Assembly: GCA_964006375.1 (NCBI GenBank)
Contig: OZ023265.1
Coordinates: 160,778,118 to 160,842,117 of the forward strand
DNA from: Tillus elongatus
Lineage: Eukaryota; Arthropoda; Insecta; Coleoptera; Cleridae
Reading direction: 5' to 3'
Length of the DNA stretch: 64,000 nt
Shown: one piece after another, positions 19,786 to 31,539 of the stretch
How the letters are laid out: each line of letters begins with the position of its first letter
How positions within the stretch are numbered: the stretch's first letter is position 1
Notes under the pieces: generated by a model
Database searches by the model: none
What the model was told of the DNA's origin: nothing
Seen by the model: the letters and a program-made list of their open reading frames with translations, nothing else
Program-made: the position numbers and the translations under genes

Positions 19786-21840
19786 TATTTCAACAACACC
19801 ATGCGGGCTCACAGCCTAAATACTATCGTACCGTGGGTGTCGACAAGGAGAAAAGAGGCAACTTGTTAATTCTGGACTTGAAGGTTCGGAGGAGAAGGAA
19901 AAACATGTGCTGGCAAGGAATTCCACAACTTGGAAGTCCTCGGGACAAAAGAGCGGGCATAACAAGATGTTCTGTGTCTGGTGACCTGGGCAGTGAAAGG
20001 GTGCATTCGCTCTGTTCCCCTGGTAGATCTGTTGGGGGCAGCAGGTAGAGGAACTGGAAGAAAGCTCCTCTGAGCAGTGCCCGTGCAGATATTTATAAAA
20101 GAGAGAGAGCTCACCAACGGCACGTCAGTGGGCAAGGGATGGCAGCCTTTGGGTGAGGGTAGGGTCACCAATGAGACGTATAGCTCTCTTCTGAATGGAG
20201 TCCATGATAGTGAGTGTAGAACCGGCAGCGGCACCCCAGATGTGGGAGCAGTATTCGAGGTTTGGCCTTATTTGTGAAGTATATAAGGTATAGAGATTAG
20301 CTGGTGAAAAGTATTTGCGAGTCTGGAAGAGGAAACCTAATTTCTTAGCAGCTGCTTCTGCAATTGATGTGACATGTTCGTGCCAATTGAGATTTCGATT
20401 CACAGAAATGCCAACAAGTGAAAAGAACTCATTACTTTGAATAACTTGGTTGTTCATTGTGATGGGTCTAGGGCTGGTGTACCTCTGATGAGATAGAAAG
20501 CAAGACTGGGATTTGGTGGAGTTGAATTGTACAAGATTTTTACTTCCCCAGTCTAATATTTTTTGGAGATCCACAGAGATAGAACCCTCCATGAGTCTGC
20601 GTTCCTCATCTAATTGGGCTAAAGAGGCAGACTTAGAATATTGTATATATGAGTGGAGGGTGCTATCATCCGTGTAACTGTGAACTGGGTTGGATGTGAT
20701 GGAGAGGAGGTCATTGATGTGGAGAAGAAACAAAGTAGGAGCTAAAGCTGAACCTTCTACTTCCCCAGTCTAATATTTTTTGGAGATCCACAGAGACAGA
20801 ACACTCCATGATTCTGCGATCCTCATCTAATTGGGCTAAAGAGACAGGCTTACAATATTGTATATTTGAGTGGAAGGTGCTGTCGTCCGCGTAACTGTGA
20901 ACTGGGCTGGATGTGCTAGAGAGGAGGTCATTGATGTGGAGAAGAAAGAAAGTGTGGGCTAAAGCTTGACCTTGAGGGATTCCTGCATTAATTGGATACA
21001 GTTTAGAGGAATGGACATCCACGACAACAGAAATGCTCCGGTCGGAGAGGAAATTTGCTGTCCAGGTACAGCGTTTTGGTGGTAGGCCATAGACCGGAAG
21101 TTTATTAAGCAGCGCTGCGTGCCAGACCTGGTCGAATGCTTTGGATATGTCTAGAGCGACAATCTGGAATTCACGTGTAGTTCCATAGACTTGTTCCAAG
21201 AATGGGTGACAAAGGAAAAGAGGTCGGCAGTTGATCTGCGCTGACTGAATCCATACTGCCTGTGGTGGATTAGACTGGGTTTTTCAAGAAATTTTAGTAA
21301 TTTGGTGTTTATATACTTTTCCGTCATTTTAGAGACAACTGAAAGGAAAGAAGAAGGCCTGTGGTTGCTAGGAAGGGCTTTGGATCCTTTCTTGGGGACG
21401 GGTTGTACTCGAGCAGTTTTCCAGTTACTAGGCAATATGCCTCTATTGTAACATGTCTGAAACAGACGAGTCAGGACAGGAGCAAGTTCTGGTCCTCATG
21501 TTTTGAGAACAATTGCTGGGATCTCGTCAAGGCCAGAGGCTTTCTTGGTATTAAGAGAAAAGAGCATCTTTCGTACCTTTTTAGTTTTGAAAATGATATC
21601 CGTCATTTTATGCGCGACATTGGGGACTGTTGGTGGTTGAACATTTGGAGGTGGGTTGAGAGAATAACCGGCGAACAACGAGGCAAAAAGTTCAGCCTTG
21701 CCCAGGGCGGTAGAAACAATTTCATCACTTGAAACAAGAGGTGGGAACATGCTCTTGCAGAAATTATTCCCAATGGATTTATCAAGAGTCCAGAAGGGTT
21801 CGCTGCCGTTGGAGCTTGAGAGGACTTGAAAGAATGCGGG
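19786..21840 (-). mobile_element. LINE family A copy 2, antisense in Drp1 intron
   Basis: Same family as 9498-12020, in the opposite orientation. Its 3' end at 19786 has a T-run (an A-tail on the - strand) followed by the shared 3' UTR, and the copy is 5'-truncated at the start of the RT (about 21840, SSNGSEPFWTL). RT motifs are KALPSNHRPSSFLSVVSKM, ALDISKAFDQVWHAALL, INAGIPQGQALAHTFF and HSYADDSTFHS. It has several frame breaks and an internal duplication of the segment holding the catalytic YADD (see the separate entry). Confidence 0.85.
20540..20975 (-). repeat. Tandem duplication of the RT catalytic segment
   Basis: Two adjacent copies of about 215 bp (about 20540-20755 and 20758-20975) both encode HINDLLS, then HSYxDDST, then SLAQLDE and DLQKILDWGS. 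The more proximal copy reads YADD, the other YTDD. The joint lies at about 20756 between ACCTTCT and ACTTCCCC. It is absent from family A copy 1. Confidence 0.8.
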
Positions 21841-22159
21841 TTGTATCGCATATGGTATATGTGAGTAATTTGAGTGAGAGAAAATGGTGTGATACAATGA
21901 AGTAATTAGAGTAGGGAGACAGGCAGGTAATTAGTGTTATCTGAATGTCTGGTTATACTGACATGAACCTCAATATGGAATATTGTGTAAACACCCAGAT
22001 GTCAAATTCTGTAGCACATTGTCCATCCTTATCTAAGTCATATAAAAGAACATTTTAGATGCTTGTCAGCTTACTTATCTAATTGTCTACCTGTGCATTA
22101 TACTAATTTTATTTGTGAATTTGTTTTCCACATTAAATCATTTTGACTTCCACCTGTCT
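21841..22159. other. Drp1: Drp1 intron, no recognised feature
   Basis: AT-rich intron between the LINE and the DINE-like repeats. No motif recognised. Confidence 0.5.
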
Positions 22160-22282
22160 TTTTAGTGAATTTTCGTAGAAAAAATTCACTAATGGAGAGA
22201 TCCCGACTTTTGAATTTTGAAACAAATTTTGCAATTGAGCGCGAACTAGGACCCCTAGAACCCATATCCGGTGTCAGTTTCA

Positions 22283-22356
<74 letters not shown>

Positions 22357-22662
22357 ACACCGATAACTCAAAAAATAATGGGCCGATTATGATAAAATTT
22401 GGCATGTACCTTCCTTTTGTGAGTGGCTTGGATAAGTTCGTTAGTCAGGAAAATCTGACAAGGTTTTCCAGGAAACTTTTGAGTTTATCTCAAAAAATAA
22501 AAAAGCTATGATAACCAAATTTGGTGGATAGGTTTACGATATAAAAGGGAAACTATACACAAAAATTCAGATTTCTATGTTACAAGAAAAAAAAGTTATA
22601 ATAAAATATTTGGTGCCAGATCATTTCTATGAAAATTCACTACCATAACGCACTTGCTGTGT
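22160..22662 (+). mobile_element. DINE-1/Helentron-like non-autonomous element, copy 1
   Basis: It begins with a palindrome, TTAGTGAATTTT, a 7-base loop, then AAAATTCACTAA, followed by a conserved segment up to AACCCATATCCGGTGTCAG, then (TA)n (22286-22351), then AACTCAAAAAATAATGGGCC and related sequence. It ends with GAAAATTCACTACCATAACG and the hairpin ACGCACTTGCTGTGT. Inverted subterminal repeats, a central microsatellite and a 3' hairpin are the layout of DINE-1/HINE elements mobilised by Helentrons. The family assignment is inferred from structure only. It has no coding capacity. Confidence 0.6.
22286..22351. repeat. (TA)n array inside DINE-like copy 1
   Basis: Uninterrupted TA dinucleotides at the same relative position as in the other copies of this repeat family. 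Confidence 0.97.
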
Positions 22663-22683
22663 CATTTTTTCTCTTTTTTTTTA

Positions 22684-23438
<755 letters not shown>

Positions 23439-23716
23439 CTTTTTTGTATCTTGCGAGTTCTAAAAACTATACTTACTGATTACTTAGATTTTTAAATTCT
23501 GTAATTTCTAGTTTTTGAGTTATTTCATTTTTCTTGTGATGTGTGTTTTCCAAAATTGGAATAATTTTTATAAAAGAACATAATAACTTTTTTTTCTCTG
23601 AAAATTGAATATGCGACCACATTCAGAAATTTTAATTAACTCAGCTGTTCATTTTACGTATTGAATAAAGATTTATTTCTACAATTATTTAACTAGATGT
23701 GTTTTTATTTGTGTAG

Positions 23717-23969
23717 ACTCGATCTTCTAGTAACCCACAGATGAACGACGATGCAACAAACTGGGTGTCAAACATAACGTCTGTCCAACCGAACAAGGGA
23801 AATGAAGTAAATCACATAAATAATATAGCAGATAATTTTAAAAACGATAATGATATTCGTTCGATATTAAGCCCAGTAAAACCTGTTAATCTTTTACCCC
23901 AGGTTCCGATAAACAGTAACAGTTTCAGGAAGTTGTCGGACAATGAGGAACATGACTGTGAAATAATCG
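23717..23969 (+). CDS. Drp1: Drp1 exon: variable domain to start of GED
   Basis: After a TTTGTGTAG acceptor, the phase-0 exon encodes an Asn/Ser-rich variable stretch (TRSSSNPQMNDDATNWVSN, then ILSPVKPVNLLPQVP) and enters the conserved motif KLSDNEEHDCEII, equivalent to the '[21 protein letters not shown]' region of vertebrate DNM1L. It ends with the first base of a Glu codon before GTAAGT. The serine just before this motif region is a known phosphorylation zone in vertebrates; whether that applies here is inference. Confidence 0.93.
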
Positions 23970-24102
23970 GTAAGTCACTCCAACTATTTGGTATGTCAAT
24001 TCTTTAATAATATACGTTGTTGTTTGGGAAAATAAATGTCTGCGCCTTGAAAAAAGATTGAAATGCTTGCTGATTTCATTGATGTGCCCCTTTATTTTCT
24101 AG

Positions 24103-24314
24103 AACGTCTAATTAAATCATACTTCTACATTGTGAGGAAATCTATTCAAGATACAGTACCAAAAGCAGTGATGCATTTCTTAGTGAACTTTGTAAAAGAC
24201 AATTTACAGTCAGAGCTAGTAACACACCTGTATAAGGCTGACAATGCAGACACTTTGTTAGACGAATCTGAACATGTAGCCCAGAGGCGTAAAGAAGCAG
24301 CCGATATGCTAAAG
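24103..24314 (+). CDS. Drp1: Drp1 exon: GTPase effector domain (GED)
   Basis: The exon completes the split Glu and reads [58 protein letters not shown] and [11 protein letters not shown], matching the dynamin GED, which folds with the GTPase and stalk to stimulate GTP hydrolysis. It ends AAG before GTAACA, phase 0 into the last exon 6 kb away. The splice sites are canonical. Confidence 0.96.
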
Positions 24315-25219
24315 GTAACATTTCTGTCTATTTTATTATCAGTTTGATGTTAATAAATAATACTTGTTTTAAAGATGTTGTTCCCATTTATTGGTAAAAC
24401 TTATCATAGTATTTTAATTGAACGTGAATAACTGTCGAACTCCAGACATGAATCTATCTATCTATACAGATAAAAGTAACTACATCAGGTTTCACAAACG
24501 GTGCGAGATATCATTTTGGTTAAATAAGAAAAAGGTTGTGCTATTCCGTGCCCAATCAGATGCTGTATCGAAATTAAAAGTATCTACAGGGGTTTTCAAG
24601 ATATCAAGCAAAAACTAAGCATTGTATTTTTCGAAAAATTGAAATATCTTCGCCATCTTGTAAACAAATTTTTGGTAGTTTTGTATTTATTTTATTTATT
24701 TAAATTTGCACCTAAAGAATTAAACAATTCCAAATTGTATTAGCGACTATAGACAATTGAATGACGTTAACCAATTTTTTCTAGACCTAGTTTTTTTGGT
24801 AAGCATAGCCAACTTTGTTATTTCTTATTACCGCCATATTGGATTTATACGTCATTAAATTGAGCATAAACATAGCTTTTCAACCATGTACAACAAGCCT
24901 ATCTTTGGATGACGGAAAATGAAAATTTTTCACTTGGCTGAGAAACTAAATGTTGTCATAACTATGTAACTATCTGTCAATATAATTTTGTAATTTATAT
25001 ATAACTCAATGGTTCCTCAAAACTTGGCCGAACAATGTCCAGAAAAAATTGGACACTCACGTATGTTAACAACAGCCAGCCGCATTCTTAGAGCATATGT
25101 GTATCTACAAACGATCCTCCGTGGAGTTTAATAATACTAGCGGAGCTTGTGATAAAAGTATATTCGCGTATGGTTTGAAATAAAAACTCAGCCTCAGCTG
25201 GATACTGGTGCAAGACATC
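24315..25219. other. Drp1: Drp1 intron, unrecognised frames
   Basis: AT-rich. The - strand is open over 25336-25088 (82 codons, with HQYPAEAEFLFQTIREYTF and SASIIKLHGG), perhaps decayed coding DNA of a mobile element, but no family is recognised. Confidence 0.3.
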
Positions 25220-26010
25220 TGTGGAAATTACTCCATGTTTTGAAAGAACTACCAAATCGTGTAAGAGAATAGAGGAGACCTGCTGTAGGTGGATCGGTTC
25301 CATGCTCAGGGACAGGGTAGTGTTCACCTCGCTCACGGGAAAGACTCTGCAGCTGGGGGTCGCAGGGGAGTGTTCTGTCCCCCTGCTTCGGTGCCTAGTC
25401 GTGGACGGCCCGCTATGGCGGTGCTCGGGAGGCGGGGTGCACAGTCAGTGTGGGAGCGCATGCAGACAGCGCTGAAAATGGTGTAAAGGTGAACAGTTGG
25501 TAAATTCCAGGCTGTTAAGTGAATGCCGAGACGGGCAACCTGGCTGGGCAGAATGAGATCACCCTCATCTGGGTGCCAGGTCACTCGGGGGTCAAAGGCA
25601 ATGAAGAAGTCTCTCGAAGAGAGGAACAGTAGAACCATTTATGGGACAAGAACCAGCCCTGGGCGTGACGAAGAGCACCACCAGGGGATCCATTAAGTCC
25701 TGGGTCAGAAGCGAACATAAGGTGTACTGGGCAGACTGTTCAGGGCTCAGACATGGGAAGTCAGTAATTGAGGAACCCGGTTCAAAGAGTGCTGTGGAGC
25801 TGCTAAATCTTAGCAGAGTACAGCTCAGGAACATATCAGGTCTCTTGGCGGGACACATGGCTGTCAAGAAACACCTGCATAAAATGGGGCAGTTCGAAAA
25901 GGAACCTAGCATGCAGACTGCGGCGAGGGGGAGGAATCAGCCCAGCACATCTTGTGCGAGTGTAAAGTCTGGACCGCAAAAGACAACTGATCTACAGTCA
26001 GCCTAGACCA
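25220..26010 (+). pseudogene. R1-like LINE scrap with internal deletion
   Basis: The first part encodes RT sequence (CRWIGSMLRDRVVFTSLTG, then a CPQGGVLSPLL-type region degraded to CSVPLLRCLVVDGPL, then QSVWERMQTALKMV). It then jumps directly to RNase H and C-terminal sequence: LIWVPGHSGVKGNEE, then SIKSWVRSEHKVYW, LLNLSRVQLRNISGLLAGHM and a Cys-rich end. The RT thumb and most of RNase H are deleted. It appears to be the same family as the scrap at 29210-30200 (shared VWERMQTALK). Confidence 0.7.
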
Positions 26011-26215
26011 GAAACAGAGCAATATAAAACTTCACCGTACCAATTGCTGTGCAGACTAGTTCAAGATACAGTGATTTTGGAATGGGTGGAGTAGAAAAGA
26101 CAGAGGGCATGCACAATGAGCCAAAGGCTGTGGTGCTATCAGGGCGGCAAGGACGCAGACGAGCCCTAAGGGAGAAAATAAACAGTAATTTTCAATCCAG
26201 GACAATGCTTATTTC
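26011..26215. other. Drp1: Intron sequence, no recognised feature
   Basis: Short segment between the R1-like scrap and the next open frame. Nothing recognised. Confidence 0.4.
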
Positions 26216-26497
26216 GTGCATCCGGAAAATCTTTTAATATCTATGTTGACAGATACACGTACACAAATTAGAGAGCTAGGCGTTGGAAGATGTGGAAAAG
26301 CTAGGAAATCTGATATAAACGATCGCATTTTCAAAGTGCTCAAAGTAAATTTTGCCACAGGAGATTATATAGATCTTATAGGCTGGTTTAATTGTACTGC
26401 AACAGACCCTTCCCTAGTACAGTATTTGTCCGACCAGGAATTGTGGGATATTGTTAAACAGGTTCTGAATTTTGAACCAAATTTATTATTGGGATGA
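26216..26497 (+). pseudogene. Unrecognised 94-codon frame, transposon-like
   Basis: The frame encodes TQIRELGVGRCGKARKSDIN, then FKVLKVNFATGDYIDLIGW and TDPSLVQYLSDQELWDIVKQ, and ends in a stop. Its composition and length suggest a piece of a longer protein. It lacks good splice signals and sits among transposon relics. I cannot name the family. It could be a fragment of a poorly characterised repeat-encoded arthropod protein. Confidence 0.35.
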
Positions 26498-26659
26498 TTC
26501 CCGTTAATCGTTAATAGTAATAATCAGCTCCTAGACCCTACCTTAATTAAGTTTATTGTATTTAATTGTCAATCAAACCCACAAAGAAGAGACAAATTTT
26601 TTTATTGTCAATAACTCTGCAAATAACAGAGTACTTTTCTTTTAATAACCCTGGTTGAT

Positions 26660-27680
26660 AAGTACACTTGGAGAACCCAAATCACCACAACACATTTTAA
26701 AAGACCTGACGATCGTTTCACTAACCATGTTAGCGTCATCAGAGGATGAAACATTCTAAATACTTAAAAAACTAACATCAACTTATATACCGGATTTAGG
26801 TAAAGAGATCGAACTGAGATGGGAAACTAGTCGCAGGCAAATTTCACAGTGTATTGTATTTTTATTGCCGGACAAGGTCTTTGCGCTGTCCCTACTACTT
26901 TATCTAAGAAGTGTCCATCTGTAATAGTTTTGAGAAGGTTTAACGACAGCTAAATTAACATCGATTCCTTTGGCGGCAATAACTGTAACTTATGTTATCT
27001 TTCGAATGTGCCGAAAACGTGGGAATTTTATTTAACAAAGCAATCGATCAGGTGACTCGTAATTGGTGGTGGTGAAGCGTTCATACAGTTTTTGTTGTAA
27101 CTATATTTCACAATATATACGCTTTCGAACCCATTTAGCTGTCCTGGTTTTCTAACATTTTTTATTAATTTTATTATCTTTATCAAAGTGATGATTATTA
27201 TCCCAAATATGTCGGGCGACGGCAGGCTTATCTACAGTACCTTAACGTAATTGGGATATGTGTTCTTTGAATCTAATTCCAATCGATCTTTTTGTTTGTC
27301 CGACGTATTTAAGATTACAATCTTTACAACTTATTTAATAAATTCTCGACATTTTGTCCGCGCTATCCTTGTCTTTTGGGTTACCTAGCAAGTTTTTTAA
27401 GGTATTTATTGTGTGAAAATGTTAGCTGTAAGTTGACTTTTTAAAAAAATGCTGTCTAAACCCCTCTTGATTCTAGGTTCAAATGGTAAGCAATCAAAGT
27501 TTTTTCCGATTTTTCTCTTCTGAACCTCGTTGATTCCGTCAACATTTTCTTTGTTTTCTGTTTGTTGATTAATTTTTCCACTAGGCAAGCAGTGTATTCG
27601 TTATATTCGGCCACGTTCTTAATATAATTTAATTCTTTGGTATATCTACTTTTGTTTAAAGGAAAATTAATAAATCTTCA
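26660..27680 (-). pseudogene. Penelope-like element 3' half with GIY-YIG relic
   Basis: Reading leftward: NFPLNKSRYTKELNYIKNVA, then KRKIGKNFDCLPFEPRIKRG (the PLE linker after the RT), then a Cys pair and LKYVGQTKRSIGIRFKEHIS, the GIY-YIG endonuclease core, then AVARHIWDNNHHFD and the C-terminal ESVYIVKYS-like end. At 26707-26743 lies a CUGAUGA...GAAAC hammerhead-like motif. Several frameshifts and stops make it inactive. The 3' part matches 14295-14760. Confidence 0.78.
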
Positions 27681-28043
27681 CTTAGTAACCCTGGTTGAGC
27701 AAGGTTAATTATGATAATTTAGCAAAGATAAGATTAAGAGGTCACTATGTCAGTTTATAAGGAGCATTAGACTAAATACTTACTATTCTTTTGACTCTTG
27801 ACGAAAGTCTCACATTTCTTAGGCCTTCAGCTCAAGACGCTGGTTCTGAAGATCTTATGGTTTAGATATCTAGATAGTCTCAAAATTATAAAGTTGCTGC
27901 ACTTGGGAGAACTTGGTAAGGAAATCCTTATTCAATTGAAAAGCAGAAGTAAAACACAATTGTAAAATTTTATTAATCATAAACAAATATGATATAGCTT
28001 TATATGAACTGTCTGATGAAATTCATAATATTTAATTCTTAAC
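27681..28043. other. Drp1: Drp1 intron, no recognised feature
   Basis: AT-rich. Nothing recognised. Confidence 0.45.
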
Positions 28044-28064
28044 AAAAAAAAAAAAAAAAAAAAA
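28044..28064. repeat. A21 homopolymer
   Basis: Run of 21 A followed by A-rich sequence, possibly the tail of an old retroposed sequence. Confidence 0.9.
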
Positions 28065-28136
28065 GAAAAGACAAAGAAAACAGTGAAGGAGAAATATCAT
28101 CAATAAATCTAAATAAATAATATTCTTAAACGTAAT

Positions 28137-28660
28137 TAAATATTCAACTTCTGAGGACGCTGAATGTGTGTTTGTCGCATCCAGTGGGGGTTTTCGGCAG
28201 CCCAGTATCTGTAATTTTGCCTGTTTACATCGTCATTCAAAAGAAATGTTGCTTCATCAGAAAACAGAACGTCAGCAGAAGAAATAACATTTATATGTAA
28301 CATGTCCCGCAGTTGTTCACAAAATTGTAGTTTTCTATCAGAATCACCGTCAATCAACTCTTGAACGGGTTATAGTTTATAGGGATGCATTTTTTCGTTT
28401 TTGAGGCACCTTAAAACTGTTGATTGACTAACATAATTTTCACGTACAACTTGACGGGTAGAAGTTCTTGAAAAGCTAATAAAATATTGAGTTTTACATC
28501 TTCTTCAACAAACTTGGGTCTCCTAGGCAGTGGTTTAACGTTTCCATAATCACGAAACTGTGAATGTATCTTAGACAGATAGTGGGGGCAAATCTGGATG
28601 TTTTTCATTAAATAGGTTAACAACTTGTGCCTGTGTTGTACACATATCATCATACCAAAT
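28137..28660 (-). pseudogene. Tc1/IS630-type DDE transposase relic
   Basis: Reading leftward: YLSKIHSQFRDYGNVKPLPR and RPKFVEEDVKLNILLAFQE (the DNA-binding half), then IDGDSDRKLQFCEQLRDML and ADVLFSDEATFLLNDDVNRQ, then NYRYWAAENPHWMRQTHIQRP. The 'FSDEATF ... N.RYWA.ENPHW' block is typical of an insect transposase family of the Tc1/mariner-IS630 superfamily (second catalytic Asp region). A frameshift lies near 28360-28420, and the catalytic C-terminus is missing. Confidence 0.72.
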
Positions 28661-29138
28661 CATTAATATTTCTGTTCGCAGAGTTTCAGCTAAGTATCAC
28701 ATTATTAGACCAAAAATTAATTGAAATTATCAGAACAAAATTATGACTAATTTATTAGGAGATTGTGCATTCAACACAATATACCACAAAATAAAACAGA
28801 ACTGTTAAATTTCACCTTTAACACTGCAAAAATTGGTAGTTAATAAAAAACGATTAATGATACCCCAAGTACGTTTTAGATAAGAGACAAGATAAGAAAT
28901 TTAAGATAAGAGTCAGTGAAGAATTCCAGAGCAGATTATTTCGTTGTGTGCAAGTGAATGGAAAACATTTTGAACATTTATTATAAGAAAGGGACGTTTT
29001 TAATAAGTTTATTTTCGAAATTTGAATTTCAGGGTAAAATGGTGGGAGTTTAATTTTTTTAACTATGATTATAAGATAATGTTCGGCAAATTAACTTCAC
29101 GTGTCTTAGTGTTTTCCACAAAAACTATTTTAATAATG

Positions 29139-29141
<3 letters not shown>
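28661..29141. other. Drp1: Drp1 intron, no recognised feature
   Basis: AT-rich, with a GATAAGA-type short repetition at about 28877-28915. Nothing else seen. Confidence 0.45.

Positions 29142-29205
<64 letters not shown>
29142..29205. repeat. (TA)n array at left edge of R1-like scrap
   Basis: About 64 bp of TA repeats directly abutting LINE coding sequence. Confidence 0.97.
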
Positions 29206-29206
<1 letters not shown>

Positions 29207-30202
29207 TTAGTGCCTGGCTGCCTGTGGCTATGAGGATCCACTTGTTGGTGTAGCCCCTCCTCTTGTTCTCCCGCACACAGTGCAGTATGGCGTACATTTC
29301 GGCCTGAAACAGCGTTGCATGCGCTCCGAGGGAAATACTATGACTTACCCTCAGTCCTTCCGAGTAAACACCTGCCCCCGTCCCACGCTCCCCGCCGGAT
29401 CCGTCCGGCGTCTCCTCCCGCCATGCCTCGCGGTCGGGGATTTCCACTGTAAAGTTTTGCGGGCTCGCGAAGTCTGACCTCATTTCAAGCATGGGCTCCT
29501 GAATTTTGCATTGGCTCCTGAACCCTGGGTTGATCTTCAGTCTACCATTGCAGGCTAGTCTGTATAGTCCTAGCCTGGCCTCCCCCATAATAACTAAGTA
29601 TGGGGAGGGGGCAGATCCAGCAACACCTCCATGGCGGCTGTTGCGGTTGAAGACATGGCCCCCGTGATGCCTAGGCCAGCCATCCTTTGGATCTTGCCTA
29701 GTTTTTGTTTGGCACTGGATTGTGTCACCTTAGGCCACCAGACCAGTGCCGTGTATGTTAACGATGGTCTGACCAGCCTTGTGTACAGCCAGTGGGCCAT
29801 ATTAGGTCTTAGTCCCCACGTTTTTCCATATAGCCGCCTAGTGACGGCTAAGGTCATGACTGCCTTACACAGTATTTTTCCAATGTGACCATTCCAGGTT
29901 AGCTTAGACTCCAATACGACCCCAAGATATTTTACCTCCCTGGCCATTGGAATGCTCCTACCGTATAGAGAGAGTTCTGTGGCTGTCACACTTCCTCCTC
30001 CTAGTAAACGGCACGATGGTTGCTTTCTCGGGGCTCACCCCGAGCCCTTGTACAACCTTCCACCACTTTCAGTGCAGTCTGCATACGCTCCCACACTGCC
30101 TGTGTGACTTTTTCTCGGACTATGATGACAATGTCGTCCGCATAGCCCTGTACCTTATACCCCCCTCCCGAGAGCCTCCCCAGCAGGCCGTCCACGACTA
30201 GG

Positions 30203-30205
<3 letters not shown>
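29206..30205 (-). pseudogene. R1-like LINE: RT C-terminus to mid RNase H
   Basis: Reading leftward from the TA array at 30206: [20 protein letters not shown] and DIVIIVREK (YADD catalytic pair), VWERMQTALKVVEGC, then REVKYLGVVLESKLTWNGHI (RT thumb), LGLYRLACNGRLKINPGF, and the RNase H part with HATLFQAEMYAILHCV. It stops in the middle of RNase H (ATGSQALS) at the other TA array. It is in at least three frames. Both ends are TA arrays, so neither a true 5' nor 3' end is present. Confidence 0.8.

Positions 30206-30293
<88 letters not shown>
30206..30293. repeat. (TA)n array at right edge of R1-like scrap
   Basis: About 88 bp of TA repeats between the LINE scrap and the last Drp1 intron segment. 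Confidence 0.97.
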
Positions 30294-30301
<8 letters not shown>

Positions 30302-30369
30302 AATAGTTGTTCTTCCTAAGGTACCAGCTTTACTTGTGCTAGTGACTCATTTCATGTATTTTGTTCCAG

Positions 30370-30426
30370 GCACTCCAAAGAGCAGCACACATAATTAGCG
30401 AAATCCGAGAAACTCACATGTGGTAG
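30370..30426 (+). CDS. Drp1: Drp1 terminal exon
   Basis: After a TTTTGTTCCAG acceptor, the exon reads ALQRAAHIISEIRETHLW-like sequence (here ending RETHMW) and TAG at 30424-30426. Ending a GED with 'IxEIRETHxW' is the exact C-terminus of animal DNM1L. Phase 0 matches the donor at 24314. The intron between them is 6.05 kb of repeats. This exon is too short for a standard ORF search and is placed from homology and splice sites. Confidence 0.95.
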   Translation, partial: ALQRAAHIISEIRETHMW

Positions 30427-30944
30427 GTGATTATTTAGATAATTTTGGTGTCATTTGACTAGTCAAGACCGTGCTTTTTGCAGTGAACCGATATTTAATT
30501 GTGTATCTAATGTTATGTTTTCTATTGACATTCAGCCATTGGTTGTATAGATATATACATATGGCAGTGTTGAGCTATATTAGTGTTGAAGGTTTGCCAT
30601 AAATTATGACCAGTTTGATTATTATCTAATGTAAATAATAAATAAATGATTGTTGACATCGCACATGTTTACTTATCGCGTATATTTGTTGTCAGTGTAT
30701 TATCCTTTAAAAAAAAATTATTTTCTATATTCTGGTCACTTTAGTACGTACTCTGATTGTATTTTCTTATTTTGTAAATATAGTTTTTCCCATTAAGTTA
30801 CTTGGCTTTTTACTGTACTGTATCCTACTTTTAATAGATTACTACTGCTACAACCCTAAGGTGACGACCAGATACTATGGCCACATGTTTTGCCTAAATA
30901 AAATATCTGGCATCTAGGTTTTGACAGTCGTTTTCTGGTTTATA
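30427..30944 (+). terminator. Drp1: Drp1 3' UTR and poly(A) signal candidates
   Basis: Downstream of the stop, overlapping AATAAA hexamers occur at about 30636-30646 and another AATAAA at about 30897-30903. The cleavage site cannot be fixed from sequence alone. No other gene is seen before the mariner relic. Confidence 0.55.
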
Positions 30945-31530
30945 AGATGAAAAGTGTTCATTTAAAAATGAATCTGGAACTTTTAGTGGCATTGTTTTTG
31001 CCAGATGAAGAGTATTCTGGGGTTATTACTGTCCATGCGAGAAGAAGCCACCGATTATTTGAATGGTTTTCCCGTTTCAAAAGAGGTGGAATGTTAATTG
31101 ATGACAAATCTCACTCTAGTCTTCCTTTTGCAGCTTGAACCGATGATGTTAAAAAAAAAAATCACAAAATGATCCTGAAGCTGTCTGGAGTGACGTGGAG
31201 TTCAGTTCAGCGAATTTTAACTGAAGGTTTTGGGATGAAAAGTTTGGCTGAAAAGTTTCATGCTTCGACTGCTGAACAAAAGCAAGATTGCATGGAAGCA
31301 TGTTTTGCTTTGAAAGAATAGTTCCTAAATGATTGAAACTTTTTTCGGGATCATCACAGGTGACGAATCATGATGCTATGGTTATGGATCTGAAACGAAT
31401 CAACAATTAAGCCAGTGACAGACTCTCAAGTTTGTCTTGCCCCAAAAAAAGCTTGTTAAGTGAAATCAGATGTTAAAACATGCTGATTTGTTTTGTTTTT
31501 TTAATGTGAGAGGAGTTGTCCATTCAGACT
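30945..31530 (+). pseudogene. mariner transposase relic
   Basis: The frame 30947-31138 has HRLFEWFSRFKRGGMLIDDK, the mariner DNA-binding motif usually seen as CFEWFKRFKEGRESVEDD. Further on, in shifting frames, are ISWSSVQRILTE-type and GMKSLAEKFHASTAEQKQD, EACFALKE-FLND, FFRDHH, DESxCYGYxxET and KSDVKTC-FVLFF-CERSCPF, colinear with mariner transposase through the first catalytic Asp. Many stops and indels; no terminal repeats were identified. Confidence 0.75.
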
Positions 31531-31539
31531 TTATTATTA

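Noticed and set aside
25088..25336. Host exon on the - strand
   Set aside because: No recognised family and no clear splice borders. It overlaps the start of a LINE scrap on the other strand.
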